From assembly GCA_027563935.2 (NCBI GenBank), contig CM050446.2, forward strand, positions 24,121,501-24,185,500: a stretch of DNA of 64,000 nucleotides, read 5' to 3'. A program made the position numbers and the translations under genes. Under the pieces are notes generated by a model, which saw nothing but the letters and a program-made list of their open reading frames with translations, was not told the DNA's origin and ran no database searches. This stretch comes from Costus lasius. Lineage: Eukaryota > Streptophyta > Magnoliopsida > Zingiberales > Costaceae. Each line of letters opens with the position of its first letter. Positions within the stretch are counted from its first letter, which is position 1. Shown in pieces: positions 23,670 through 35,264 of this stretch.

Positions 23670-25668
23670 TGATAGCACCCACCGCTATAGGTAGGCGTTA
23701 CCCGCAAGTGCATGGGTCTATCGAACTAATAAAATATCGATCCCACAGGGATTAACTAGCAAGTACCGATAGATCTCGAAATGACTAGCTAGACGAAGTC
23801 AAAATTGGTGAAGTTTAAGATAACGAAATAATTAAAAGTGCAGGAATGTAAACTAGGAAATCACACGAGAGAATTATAATGACGAGGTGTATCAGGATAT
23901 GGGTTCACCACATTAACTCCTTACAGTTGAATAGTCAAAGTTTTTTACCAATGCCCTATCAAGTTCAAGGGGGTCAGCTTCCTTGTCACGTAGGTAGCTT
24001 TCCTCTGATAATCTCGTCCGCTTCCACGAACTAAATTACCGGTCCAATCCATAGGGTTCTAACGTGCGGTCAGACGAGTGTCTTTCCACAACATCCAAGA
24101 TTCTTATAATCCCTACAAATACGTACAGACCCGCAAGCGAGGTTTTACCCTCCTAGAGATGTTGAACCATACTTGAGGTGATTAAAGAGTCAAACGCTCC
24201 CTCTCGGGTAGCGTTGGGATAACGTACAAACGGAATGGATAAACTCTCAACCAAGTGGGTCGGACTGGGATCTCTCCGACGCGTCTAAACTCCTACAGTC
24301 ACGCGGGCGAGTACGAATCTGCGAGCGAGTTTTTCTCCCTAAGGTCTGATTTACAAACCTCACTTTGGTGTTTATCCCTAGTGAGTACAGACCCGCAGGC
24401 AAGCTTTCTCCTCTAGATCTGATTAACAAACCTCACCTTTGCAACTTTAGGCTCAACCATGCCTTTCAGAATAATGCTTTCCTTTAATTCTCCGGGGTGA
24501 GTACAGCTATGCAAGCAAGTAAACTCCTAGAAAAACAGATTTACAATCCTCACTCAAGGGATTAAAAGTCGAACATATTCCTTCGGGCACACAGGCAAAG
24601 CACGCACACTAGGTCAAGCAAGGACTTTAGCAAATAAACCTAACTATCACAACTAATAAATCGTCAAGGGCTAACCCCACATCCTGATTGGGTGTTTAGC
24701 CAATCATGTTCACGGTAGCAATATGGATAATGTATTCAGCCATAAACATCTCTTACAACAACAGATCTTGCTCAGAAAATGTAGAAGAAATGTAGATCTT
24801 GTGTTGCTCTTGTGAAGATTATACAATGAATGCAGCAAATGGACTATGAATGCCAAATATTTCTTACAAATTTTGTCCCTAAGAGGCTGGCGCACCAAGA
24901 TGTCTTCGCTGGATGCAGAGGCGTGGCTCTCTTCCTCCTTCTCGCAAGCACTACTTCTCCGTTCCCTTGTCCGTGCGAACCCCTTTCTCTGATGGACCGA
25001 ACCTCCTTTTATTCCTCTCTTCTCTACATCTTTTTCTCCTTCCCATACCTTGCAAAAAGGGCTCTGCGGTTGCTATTTCTGCTCAGTCGAAAGATGATTC
25101 TACTGCCAGCCTCCATGCCCTGCAAAGCTGCCGCCGCTGCTATTCTCCATGGAGTCATCACTCCTTGCACCGATTTCTCTTCTGAAAGGCTACTCCAAGC
25201 CTTTTCGTCAACGGGGGATAAAAGTCCTAGGTGGCCTTCAGCTTTCCCCAAGGTTAAATTGAAGAAAGCAAAGTAAAAAATCGCGGTTTCGAAACAGGCG
25301 CGTCCGCGATCACGGGCGAGAATTTGGTCGTGACCCGGTCGTGATTTATCAATTTCAGCTTCAGGCATAACGACGATCACGGGCATGATTCTGATCGGGA
25401 CCCGGTCGTGATTTCCAGCAAAGGACCTGATGACTCTGAAATCTTCCAGTTTGGATCATCTTGAGTTAGGACAAGCCCCTCTGTCACCAAAGTGTCAGAA
25501 TCTACCCTCTATGTGGTCAATTTGACCTAAAAACGTGAAAATACCGAAACAAGTGTAGATTCCATAAATGTATCTAAATATAGGCAATTGTAAGGCTTAA
25601 AGTCGTGAAATAGGCATGTTTCCATAAGTAAATTGGTACGTAAAACTCTATATAAATCTGTGTCAACA
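23670..25668 (-). repeat. A1 5' LTR, 1999 bp
   Basis: Partner of 2740-4737 with the same TGATAGCACC and TGTGTCAACA ends. Substitutions are scattered, roughly 2-3% by eye, and are much denser than between the Cop-2 LTRs. Confidence 0.95.
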
Positions 25669-25673
25669 GTATG
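25669..25673. repeat. Target-site duplication of A1, right copy (GTATG)
   Basis: Exact copy of 2735-2739 directly after the LTR end. P1 sequence resumes at 25674. Confidence 0.95.
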
Positions 25674-27558
25674 CTACGATGCGTACCGGTCGAGCCACTA
25701 CTACTTGGGGGAGGAGAGCCACCCGACCGCTCTCACCAGTTTTAGAGACTGCGGAAACATCTGTCGCACCTGCAGTGCTAGCACCTGCAGTAGTGGAGAC
25801 ACCGACTGAGGCTACCCTGATGGATCCGGTGGAGTCTGCTACACCAGTGCCCCTTACTGATGTACCAGAGTCTATAGTCCTCTCTAATACTCAGACTATG
25901 GAGGTAGACACTCCACATGACACTGTCTAGACTCCAGAGATTCCATCATCATCCTTAGCCCAAGGAGACCTACCTGTCCCTGAGGCTGGTACGCCAGTAT
26001 TGCCAGATATTAAGGATAGATCTCCTGAGATATTTGCAAACTTACCAGAGATCTCGGTGGACATACCTGAGTTACATTCTCCACCTTCTGCTGCACGAGG
26101 GCCGTCTGACACTTTTGAGCCAGCACTACCTGTATCTGAGGCGCAATATACCACTGAGATGCTAGTTACTGCACCAACATCAGCATCACCAGCACCATCA
26201 CCTGAGATTCATTTGCCTTCCCCAAAGTCATCTTCAGAGCATTCACAGGCTGTATCTTTAGTGCCCTCATCACCTGAGCCATTTCCTGTTATTCCCGAGC
26301 CTGAGATACCTGAGAGGAGACGCACGCGATCACCACCTCCTGTTCTTACTCGTTACCCACAACATATTAGATATATGAGAAGAGAACAGGAGAGGTGATA
26401 CCGTGCTATGTCTACACGTAGAGTACTTAGCACGAGGTATTGGAATGACTAGACACTACAGTCCCTAGGATTGTTCGATGACTTCCAGTGGATGTTCACG
26501 ATCATAGGGTGGCAGGATTTTTATCATTAGAGGCATCCTACATATATTCAGCTGACATTGGAGTTTTTCAGTTATGTTCAGATTTCATTGCGAAACCATG
26601 ACGACAGAGATCCTCGGAGGATGTCATTCTAGTTGGGGAATCGGGAGCATGTGCTTACACTCGACTAGGTCAGTCATATTTTTGGTTTTCCCTCCGATGG
26701 GACTAGACTCCGCCCACGTGAGTACTCGGAGGGACCTTTTGGCAGGATATATCTGGAGAGGGAGGATTTGATCCGAGGACCGCCAGAGCCACGCATTTAT
26801 TCAGCCCAATTTTCAGATATGTACATCGAGTACTTGCACACACTATCTTTGGGAGAGCAGAGAGCGATGGCATAGTCAAATCCACAGAGTTATTCTATCT
26901 ATGGGCCATGTTGACAGGTTTCTGCACTGATACTTCATTCTACCTCATGAAGCAGATTCATAAGGCAGCCAGGGCGCGGAGAGGAGTTTTGGTTATGGGT
27001 GGTATGATCACTACCATTGCCCTTGCCCTCGGTATTGACCCCTCGGGGTTGAACGAGGCAAAGGGAAATCCCAGACTGGATATGGATGCCTGCATCGCCA
27101 TTAATATGATTACGTGGCTTAGGAACTCGTATCATCTGATGTTCAGGGGTATTGATATCACTATGAGGCTGCCGAATATGAACCGGTCCACGGTTCGTGT
27201 TCAGCAGAATTGGATCATGGATCCCATACATGGGGGAGGTCCTAGAGAGGCAGCTTCACCTCCTTCACCGCCGTTGATTTCAGAGCACATACCTCCAGTC
27301 GAGCCATCTGCCACTGATAGGTCGTCTACATCTACTGGGCCGTCTACTTCAACACCGCCAATCCCTTCCCTAGAGCATATACAAGCCGAGCAGCAGAGGA
27401 TGTGTGATGACATATCACGTCTTGAGTAGGGACAGTCAAGGACACTCGAGTCTTTACGCGCGATAGAGGAGCTGTTGCAGCAGCGTCTCCCATCTTCATT
27501 GACACGACGTACTAGAGACAAGGAGGAGGATTCCGAGCATACAGAGACGGATTGGTAG
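25674..27558 (+). pseudogene. Env-position ORF of P1, main part
   Basis: This continues the frame that was cut at 2739. A Pro/Ser/Glu-rich region (25679-26398) is followed by the same domain as in A1: HPTYIQLTLEFFSY near 26530, a HIFGFPSDGT segment near 26675, and GGMITTIALALGI near 27000. A helical C-terminus and an acidic tail end at the TAG at 27556-27558. In-frame stops are TAG at 25928, 26450, 26528, 26630, 26666, 26873 and 27427, plus TGA at 26396, and there is one frameshift near 26890. The homology to A1's ORF across these stops shows a once-long ORF that has decayed in place. Family as for A1 (Athila ORF-1-like); molecular role unknown. Confidence 0.8.
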
Positions 27559-29168
27559 ACTCTGTGAGTATCTCTATTTCATTCTTATGCATTTAACATT
27601 ATTCTTTGATATTATCTATGATATCTCACAACTATCCAATTTGCGAGTAGGATTTAGTGGACTTAATGCCCATACAACCACACATGGCATTTTTATGTTT
27701 TCTTTGTGTGTGTGTGTTGTATCTTGATATTACATGATATTTGATATTAGACTTGATATTGTACATATATGATGGTATTGGACCTAAGGATATCGAAAAT
27801 GGTTTAGTTGGGAAGGTTTTGTACATATTTAGTATTCATTAGGTGTCTGGAATGTTTTGTGATGTTTTTTGATGCTGCTTTGATAGTTCATGCATTTTGG
27901 ATTGATTTTGACACATGTTTTGGTATTTGGAGTGCATAGTAATTGTGAGTATGGTAAACTGAGATTTTGATAGTGAAACATGATGATATTTGGTATCTGA
28001 AACTTGTTTACTGTGTAAAATTTGAATATCTTCGATTTGATATATTTTTTGGATTTTTCTAAGTCATGTTTTATTATTTTGATATAATTGTACACTGTTT
28101 CACCAATATTATAAAGGGAACTCTTACAAAATTTTTCTGAAATCTGTCATTCATTCATTTAATGTTTATACACATGCAACAATTTAAATCTAGAGTGTTT
28201 TTCATGTTTTGCTATTCCTTCAAAGCTTTATTGGTATGAATTTTGAATGTTTATGATTTTTAAGGATACATCAAATTGTTTTTATTCTCAATTTTGAACT
28301 TAGAAAACTTTTTGGACATTTAACTTGATGAGTTAGAAAATTTTTGAGACTTTATGTAAACTTAAATTGTTGAGTAAATTCGATTCTAGTATTGATAAAA
28401 TTTATCTATAGATTGTTATATATTCAACTGACATGTGTATAGTAATCTTGTACTTAAAGTTTAATTTATTTTCCTTTAATTGATAGAAAGTTTCTATGGA
28501 TAGAAATTTGGTGATACACATATCTAATTTGAGATGCTCCAACTCCTTTGGTTGTACAATCTGAGGTTATGAGTTATCACTAGTCGGCTTTCAAAAAAAA
28601 AAAAAAAAGAAAGGGAGAGACTCCTCTACTTGGCACTATGAAAAATTGACAGTGGTACCGAAGACATGAGTTGAAGTCTTTATAAAAAAATAGAGAAAAA
28701 GAGAACGTTATAGGCTAAGTGATGACTCCGCTGACTTAAAATCGAGACCGTGAGTTAAATTATACTACTATGCGGTGTACTTTAAACAATGTTATAGCAT
28801 ATAATAGTTTAAAGACCAAATTGCATTAAAGATCTCTTATTTGCAGATTCACCAAGTGACTTGAAGTAAATCTCTATCTATTGATTAAAGAAGAATTATT
28901 AGGCTTGTAAGTATTTGATACTTATGCATGTTAGGTGAATGTTACGACATGAATTATGGATTTTATCTTTCTTGGATTGTAAATTCTTACTGATTTATTT
29001 TTATGTCGATCTCTCTTAAAATATTTAAGTTATGAGAAGTTAACTGCCTGAAATGTAGACTGAGCACTTTATTGACGATAGAACAGATAAGTGTCCCTTA
29101 TCTTTACATTCTCTATACATATCACAGTATTGCTTAAGGACAAGTAAAATTTTAAGTCTAAGGTATTT
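27559..29168 (+). other. P1 3' untranslated region
   Basis: AT-rich and non-coding. At about 28587-28690 it holds a purine run next to TTGGCACTATG and CAGTGGTACCGAAGAC, one copy of the hairpin-bracketed purine tract, read in element sense. Near 29135-29168 is AAGGACAAGTAAAATTTTAAG, the block that precedes the LTR in related elements. It is the reverse complement, with divergence, of the B1, B2 and B3 3' UTRs. Confidence 0.75.
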
Positions 29169-30575
29169 TGATGTGTTGCATTTAAATCGTATTTTTGCCT
29201 ATATTTTACATGTTATTTTGGGCTTAATTGAATAATTTTATGCAATTTTTAATATTTTTGTTTCACTTGGCATAGAATCTTCACTTTTCTTGGTTTTTAT
29301 GAAAATGTAGGTAAAATGGCTAAAAAATGATGGATTTTTGTGAGTTTTGAAGCCATAACATGATTCCCGAGGAGATTACGAGCTTACACGTCAAATTTTG
29401 GTCGTAATTCTGGGTCAGCCATAATTTTGGCATTCAAGCGGAGGTGAAATGCGGCTAAGTGTGGAAATCCACCGAAACTTCGTGAATCCATCATGGTCTG
29501 TGAAACGTTTGGAGCATAGAAAGTTGTATACGCCGACGCATTTATGGCCTCGACCGTGAACACATTACGGACTATGAAAACGTTTGAGCGACGAGTTTTT
29601 CGTTCGATTCTTTCCCGATTTGAACCGGATTTGAACTAAACTTTGCAGAAATACTCTTTGATGGGTTTCGGACTGGTTTAGCAATAAAAGATAAAAATTT
29701 TTCAAGGATTAAGGGAGCTTTTTGGGATGAAGACAAGAGGCGGCAGCGGCTAGTGTGAATTTCGGATTTCTGAGCGGATTCTGGCGAGATTCCATGAAAA
29801 AGACAAGATTGATCAATTCTACTTCATCATCAGACTGAGGGGAAGAGAATTTAATTATTTTCTTAGTGAAATTCTTGCGATTTTTTGAAGATTCATGCTT
29901 GTTCATCATATAAACATGTCGTTTCTTAAGAACATGAGTGAGTAGACTCTTATTTCGGGATTAAGGGCTTAGTCATGATTTGTTCTGTATTTTCATTCCT
30001 TTAATTGATAATTTAGTCATGATTTGATTAAAATTGTGTTTGGATCAGAATTTACACTGGCCACGTATAATTGTGTTTAAGACGTTGCAAGAATTACCGG
30101 GAGGTGAATCACAACGTCCAATCAATTTTAATCGAACCTTCGAATCCAAACACAGGAGTAGTTTGGATTCGTTTGAAGGATTTGACAAGCTTTTCATAGA
30201 ACTTAAGAGATCTAATTATGTTAATTGTCACGAGAGTAGGGAGTTAACGTAATTTGATACCGGATTACGCTCCGAGAGGAGGTAGTCTGTACATTAGGAA
30301 AAGTTCCTTTCATGATTGCAAATTTTCTATTAAAAGAGTTATTTTATATGTTTCATAACTGTCAGTGTGGTGAAGCCCTAACATCCTGATTTTCCTAAAA
30401 TTGAAACCCCAATAATGTCGTTTCCAACATTTCGTGCTTAGAGTTCAACACAACCCACCATTTGGTTCTGCCTAGATTCAAACGAGTTGAAGAGTCAGTA
30501 CTTAACTACCTAATCCTCATGAGATCGATAATTTTTTATTACTTCGATAAATTTGTGCACTTGCGGATCGTATCA
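29169..30575 (+). repeat. P1 3' LTR (family B), 1407 bp
   Basis: Starts TGATGTGTTGCATTT and ends GCGGATCGTATCA. It is homologous over its length to the reverse complement of the B1 LTR (36959-38415). The plus orientation is shown by the PPT-side block to its left. A motif array with ACGGCC/GGCCGT-type palindromes lies at about 29340-29590. It abuts E1 LTR sequence at 30576. Confidence 0.85.
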
Positions 30576-30899
30576 TAGGGCCGTAATTCTTTCTACGGTG
30601 ATTCAGAAAATATGGCCGTGAAAAGTTTCATAGGCGGGCTGTATTTTCTAAACAAGCTCCGATTTGCATCAAATTTGACGGGCAGCTTCGTCTTGACTTG
30701 TAGAATTCATTTGTGCACTTGGATTTATCAAAATCTGACAAAATTTAGCATTTTCACCTACAATATGACAAAAGTGAAGAGAGGTGAAGATTCCGAATAA
30801 ACAAAATGATTTAAGCCAAAATAAGTGAAAACATGATAGTAATAGGAGAGATTTTGCATAAAAAAATATGTAAAAATCCTATGTAAATTCGAGACATTA
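30576..30899 (-). repeat. E1 3' LTR remnant
   Basis: Only the element-sense 5' end of the LTR (about 320 bp) remains, and P1 occupies the rest. It carries ACGGTGATTC and GGCCGTGAAAAG motifs, and the GAATCTTCAC block shared by all the gypsy LTRs here. Next to it on the right is CTTAAACTTTGGCTTGTCC, the reverse of the PPT-side block. Confidence 0.7.
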
Positions 30900-31684
30900 A
30901 ATCTTCCTAGACTTAAACTTTGGCTTGTCCTCAAGCAAATAAATAGACTAAAGAACATTAGTAAAAATGTTTCTTACTAATGTAAAATAAATTTCTAGAA
31001 TAATATCCACATAAAAATTTTTCAACTTATGATACACAAAATTTCAGAAAATACATTGCTCTTAGAATTTAATCCTTAAGATTCACAATCTTAGTCAAAT
31101 AAAATTTCGCAACTCGTATAATAAATAGAATCTCAATCTCATGAATTCACCTTTATTTCAATTTAAACCTTCAATGTTTTTGTTTAAAAGAATAGGATCT
31201 CCAAAATCTTTCTCTTCTCCTTTTTTGTTTTTACTTTTTTTTACCTTTTTACTTTGCCTTTAACATTCTCTAAATCGAATACCATATTTTTTCTGATGAC
31301 GAATTTAGAGTACATTGGCCACTTAGCCAATGTATTAGAACTTATATCTTATTGGCTAACAAAATTGAGGTTTAAAGCCTAAGATAACAGAGTTAATGTC
31401 AAATGGCTTTTCTTTGGCATGTATCTACATAGATACATATTTTTTATTTGGACTTCAACTAATGTCTTCGGTACCACTGCCAATTTTTTGTAGTGCCAAA
31501 TAGAAGAGTCATCTCTTTTTTTAAAAAAAAAAATTTGGATTTTGGATTCTTTCCTCCCAACAAATAGCATAATGGTTTAAACATCCACTAGGCTAATCAA
31601 TCAATATAAATTCAACAAATCATACTCATATGCTCATTTTATTCGAAAATGAATACTTCACCCTTAAATCTCATTCATCAAACA
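30900..31684 (-). other. E1 3' untranslated region, part 1
   Basis: AT-rich, no ORF recognised. Near 31465-31510 is CTTCGGTACCACTGCC, then TTTTTTG, then AGTGCCAAAT: one copy of the hairpin-bracketed tract in minus orientation. Confidence 0.65.
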
Positions 31685-31689
31685 GTATA

Positions 31690-34600
31690 TGTTATAATTT
31701 AATCTTAAAAAACTAACTGTCTAGTTTATTTGTTTTATTTTGCAGGACCCAGTTGTGATTAGTGGAAACTTATGGACCTTAGTGTAAAATTCCTTTTTAA
31801 AACCCCTCTTTTCTCTTGGCCGAGGGTTTCTTTCTCCTTTCCTGTTTATTTTCGTCTTTTTTTTTTCGTGAGCGGCGGCGATGGTAAGTCTTCATCCTCT
31901 CCTCCTTCTTCCAATGATGTTTTCTCTCTTCTTCCCATTGATTGTTGAAATTTGTGTTAGAAGAGTTCAATTGGTGGCGCATCCTCTTTGATTTGCTTCA
32001 AGAACTTGACTGGCAGCATCTTCGCCTGGGATTTTTATCAAGAGGCGTGCAGCCATAATTCTTGGAATTTCTGTTTGCTTACGGATTTGGAGTTAGGTAT
32101 TCTTCTTCAATTTGATCTATGAGATTTCTTCCTTCTATCTCCTATTGCTCTGAATTTTTGGGTGTTCTTCCATCTTTCTATTGCTTCCGGATTATTGGGC
32201 GTAACATTGTTCTTAAAGCTGTGAAGCTTGTGTTTTCTTTTTAATGCTATTACTGTCAATTCTCCATGCGATTTTAGATATATGTGTAGGCTATGTGGTA
32301 GTCCTTTCTGTCTTCTTGTGGAACTCCTAGATCTTTGTATAAAATATTATTTTATTTACCTAATGATTTCAAGGCCCTCGTTCCTCTTAGTTCTTACTTT
32401 ATTGGTTCTTATGATTTGTCCTCGTTTCCAAGTACCATATTATAAATTATTTTACTTATCTGATGATATTAGTCATTCCATTCCTTACGTTTAGCTACAC
32501 TATCGCATGATTTTTATTTGCCTCTACAACATCTTGCTCCTTTACGTTTAACAACATTTGAGTGATAATTTTGAGGAAATGATATACTGTCTTGATGTGT
32601 TTGTGTTGCTTTGACTTAAAATCTTGGAACGGTATTTGACTTTAGTATTAGCCTCTTGCGAATGTAAGTTTGTTAGAATGGAAAGTCTTTCTTTAAAACA
32701 TGTTCGATGATGTATAACTTTTTCTCACAGCATCTCAATTTGTTTTGGGGGAAAACTTGGGAATAGACACCTTGTAAATAATTATTAGGGCTTTTACTAT
32801 AATCTGATACTTCGTTTGGAGTTAACTCTAATATTTCCTGATAGTGAACATTTGAAATTTGTAAAATAATTAGATTTGTAATTGAGAAACCGGTTTACTC
32901 AAGATAACTATTTCAGCTTGAGTATCACCTTTGAGGTCCTGCACTTGATTGTATAACTTTCTGTCTTTTCCTTCAAGGCTTTCCGATATCGTGAAGTAGC
33001 ATGAGCTAGGATCTGCATGTATTTCTAACTCAATCAAAAGTTCATAACATTGCTGATAATATTATTTCTTACCAAGACTACTGAACTGCTCTGAATATTG
33101 TAATATGAACAACTCTACATTAGTTCTACTAGTTACAATTTCATCCTCCAGGTCCTCCTATAGAAGAGATAACTATGATATTTTTATAAAGTTAAGTATC
33201 ACATGTAGAACAACCACAGGCGTGTATACTTGATTTTTATCTTTTTGCATATCAACAAGTAAACACTATTTTAGGTGCTTTTCCGTTTCGTCCTTTTGAT
33301 CCTTCAATATTTTGCTGAAGTCCTCATCTCTTGAATATGAGAAGGAATTATCTGATTCCACCATCTAAGACACAAACAAATATGCTTTGGGATTAATGAT
33401 TTGAAACTGATGAATATGAAACCATAAATGATCCTGTATTGGAACCGCATTGGGTTTGGAAATAATAAACTTCTACAAGCATGCATGCATAGGTCTACAT
33501 CAGTAGGAAAACACAGCATATAAGTAGAACAAGATTTTTGCTAAGTAAAAGATGGTGTTGCATCAATTAAATACAAACCTTAGGATTTTATTATTTCTGG
33601 TGAATGGAAAACAAATTGTAGCTATTGTTTAATTGAATTAATAAAGTAATCTTAACTATGGGCACACAATAATCCTATTTCTTTGATATGATTAGATAAA
33701 TAAGATTTGATAAGTTGAAATCAAGACTAGAAGCTAAAGTGATTCTAGAACTATGAGAGTTGGTAAATAATTGGCAAAGGAAATCAACTATTGAGGTAGG
33801 AATCTAACCTTTCTCTTTCATCATAGTATTTTAAGCTTATGTGAAATCTGTGGTACTTTATCGTTCAGCTCCTTTGATGATTGTTTCTTTACCTTTAAAT
33901 TCAGTATCATTCATTTATCATCATTGTGATGGACATGACATGGTTTGATATTTGCATTGATTACTTTGTTGAAACATATATGATGATAGTTTAGTACTTT
34001 TGGGGATTGACTATTGTCGTGGCATTGATTGACCTTATCTAGATTATATTTTACCGGTTATACCACCGTGGACTCTATAGTGTCGAGTATGGATCGACTA
34101 TAGAGGTGCTTGCTAGAGGTCACCTGACGGGAAGTCATTAGACTAACCGGGGTCTTGGATGTTGGACGCAACATCCTCCGAGCTATCTGAGGGCAGTTGT
34201 TCCATCGATTGAGCAACGATGGAAACACTCTATCAAAGAGTGCGGACTCGATTGTGAGGTTATTATGTGTAATGCTCTTGATTTACACGACTCTGTGGAT
34301 ATGATGCTTACATATAGAATAGTAAAGTTGTTTTTAAATAATCTTTTCTTGTTGCATGCATTTTGTGATTCCTACTTAACTTTTCTTGCTAACTCCCTTG
34401 TTTTGCCTCTAGGTCCAGGTTCAGGTCTGGCCCAACCACAAAATGAATAGCTAGATAGAGACTACAGCCATGGGGAAATAAATAGTTAAAGTGATTTTCT
34501 TGAGTTGTAATATTTGTGTGTTGGCATTGTTAGTCTAACTCTGAATTTTGTTGAAAAGTTTTGAAAGATACTGTAATAAGCATATTTCTAGTTTGATTTC

Positions 34601-34746
34601 TTATAGTATGGGTTGTGATATTTGAAGTTCATATAATTTTGTTGGTAATTGCTATGTTGTTGTGATAGAGTGTGATTTGTGATTAAGTTGGTTTGTATCT
34701 TTTGAACTTTTACGCCCCTTGTGAATCCTTTCGTCGGGGAGTAACA
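31690..34746. repeat. Solo LTR, 3057 bp, with GTATA target duplication
   Basis: Ends are TGTTATAATTT and GAGTAACA, a 5-bp inverted terminal repeat (TGTTA/TAACA). GTATA occurs directly before (31685-31689) and after (34747-34751). The flanks join into the E1 3' UTR sequence expected from C2. No PBS, gag or pol lies inside, so it is best read as a solo LTR. The size and phrases such as CCGGTTATACCACCGTGG near 34050 recall the large LTRs of Tekay/Del chromoviruses, but this assignment and the orientation are tentative. The gene-like stretch near 31800-32100 is discussed under rejected items. Confidence 0.85.
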
Positions 34747-34751
34747 GTATA

Positions 34752-34853
34752 TCTAGCAAAATCCCATCCATCAATTGATGAAAAATCAAAATAATATGAT
34801 ATACTTTGAAGAACTAAACTTTACACAAGAGTAATATTTTCATCCACAGGCAT

Positions 34854-34904
<51 letters not shown>

Positions 34905-35264
34905 CAACAAAATGCACATCATTCATCATCAAAGAAAAACACCACACATCATCATAGAAATTCTTTCATCCATGAAAAACCATAGAAAAATAAACACATA
35001 TCCAAGAGTATTATAGTTATACAATCATCATCGAAGTGCACCCACATATGGTGACAAATAACATCACAAAGTCATTAGTATAATGTTATACAATTCATCA
35101 TCCAAATAAGATCCAAAACACATAAAAACACAAATCTTGAAATCGAGGAGCACCAGACGCAAAAGGGCATGAATGTGCACCCTTCCCTACAAAAGAGAAT
35201 GCATCATGCTTGATGTAAAAGAGCAAAAACATAGTAGATAGGAAAAAGGGATACTCACAAAGTA
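34752..35264 (-). other. E1 3' untranslated region, part 2, with AT microsatellite
   Basis: This continues the 3' UTR from 31684. It contains the dinucleotide repeat at 34856-34901. No ORF or promoter was recognised. Confidence 0.65.
34856..34901. repeat. Microsatellite (AT)23
   Basis: An uninterrupted run of AT, 46 bp, inside the E1 3' UTR. Confidence 0.97.

Larger units (their letters stand above)
2740..25668 (-). mobile_element. A1: Athila-type Ty3/gypsy element, complete, with a nested copia
   Basis: A1 is bounded by two LTRs of 1998 and 1999 bp with TG...CA ends and a perfect 5-bp target duplication. On the minus strand the order is 5' LTR, Asp-tRNA PBS, gag, protease, RT, RNase H, integrase, conserved hairpins, spacer, env-position ORF, 3' UTR with a hairpin array, PPT-like block and 3' LTR. 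Without the 9.1 kb copia insertion it is about 13.8 kb. RT motifs such as VFMDDFSVYG and the extra ORF place it with Athila. All ORFs carry stops or frameshifts, so it is dead. By eye its LTRs differ by roughly 2-3%, so it is older than the nested copia. Confidence 0.95.
2341..30575 (+). mobile_element. P1: plus-strand Athila-type Ty3/gypsy element, 3' part, interrupted by A1
   Basis: P1 survives as two pieces, 2341-2739 and 25674-30575, separated by the insertion of A1. From left to right it has an env-position ORF (decayed), a 3' untranslated region with a hairpin-bracketed purine tract, a polypurine-like block and a 3' LTR of family B. Its left part lies beyond Cop-1 and the window edge. 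The reading frame on the two sides of A1 is continuous once A1 and one target copy are removed in thought, which confirms that the two pieces were one element. P1 ends inside the LTR of E1. Confidence 0.85.

Noticed and set aside
31800..32120. Possible host gene first exon inside the 3 kb solo LTR (GCGGCGATGGTAAGTC)
   Set aside because: The frame is short, no further exons with coding signal follow, and the whole unit is bounded by TG...CA ends and a target duplication. Kept only as a note in the findings.
34700..34760. Helitron end (CTAG with a weak GC hairpin before it)
   Set aside because: The hairpin is weak and the TG...CA ends with GTATA duplication give a complete and better explanation.
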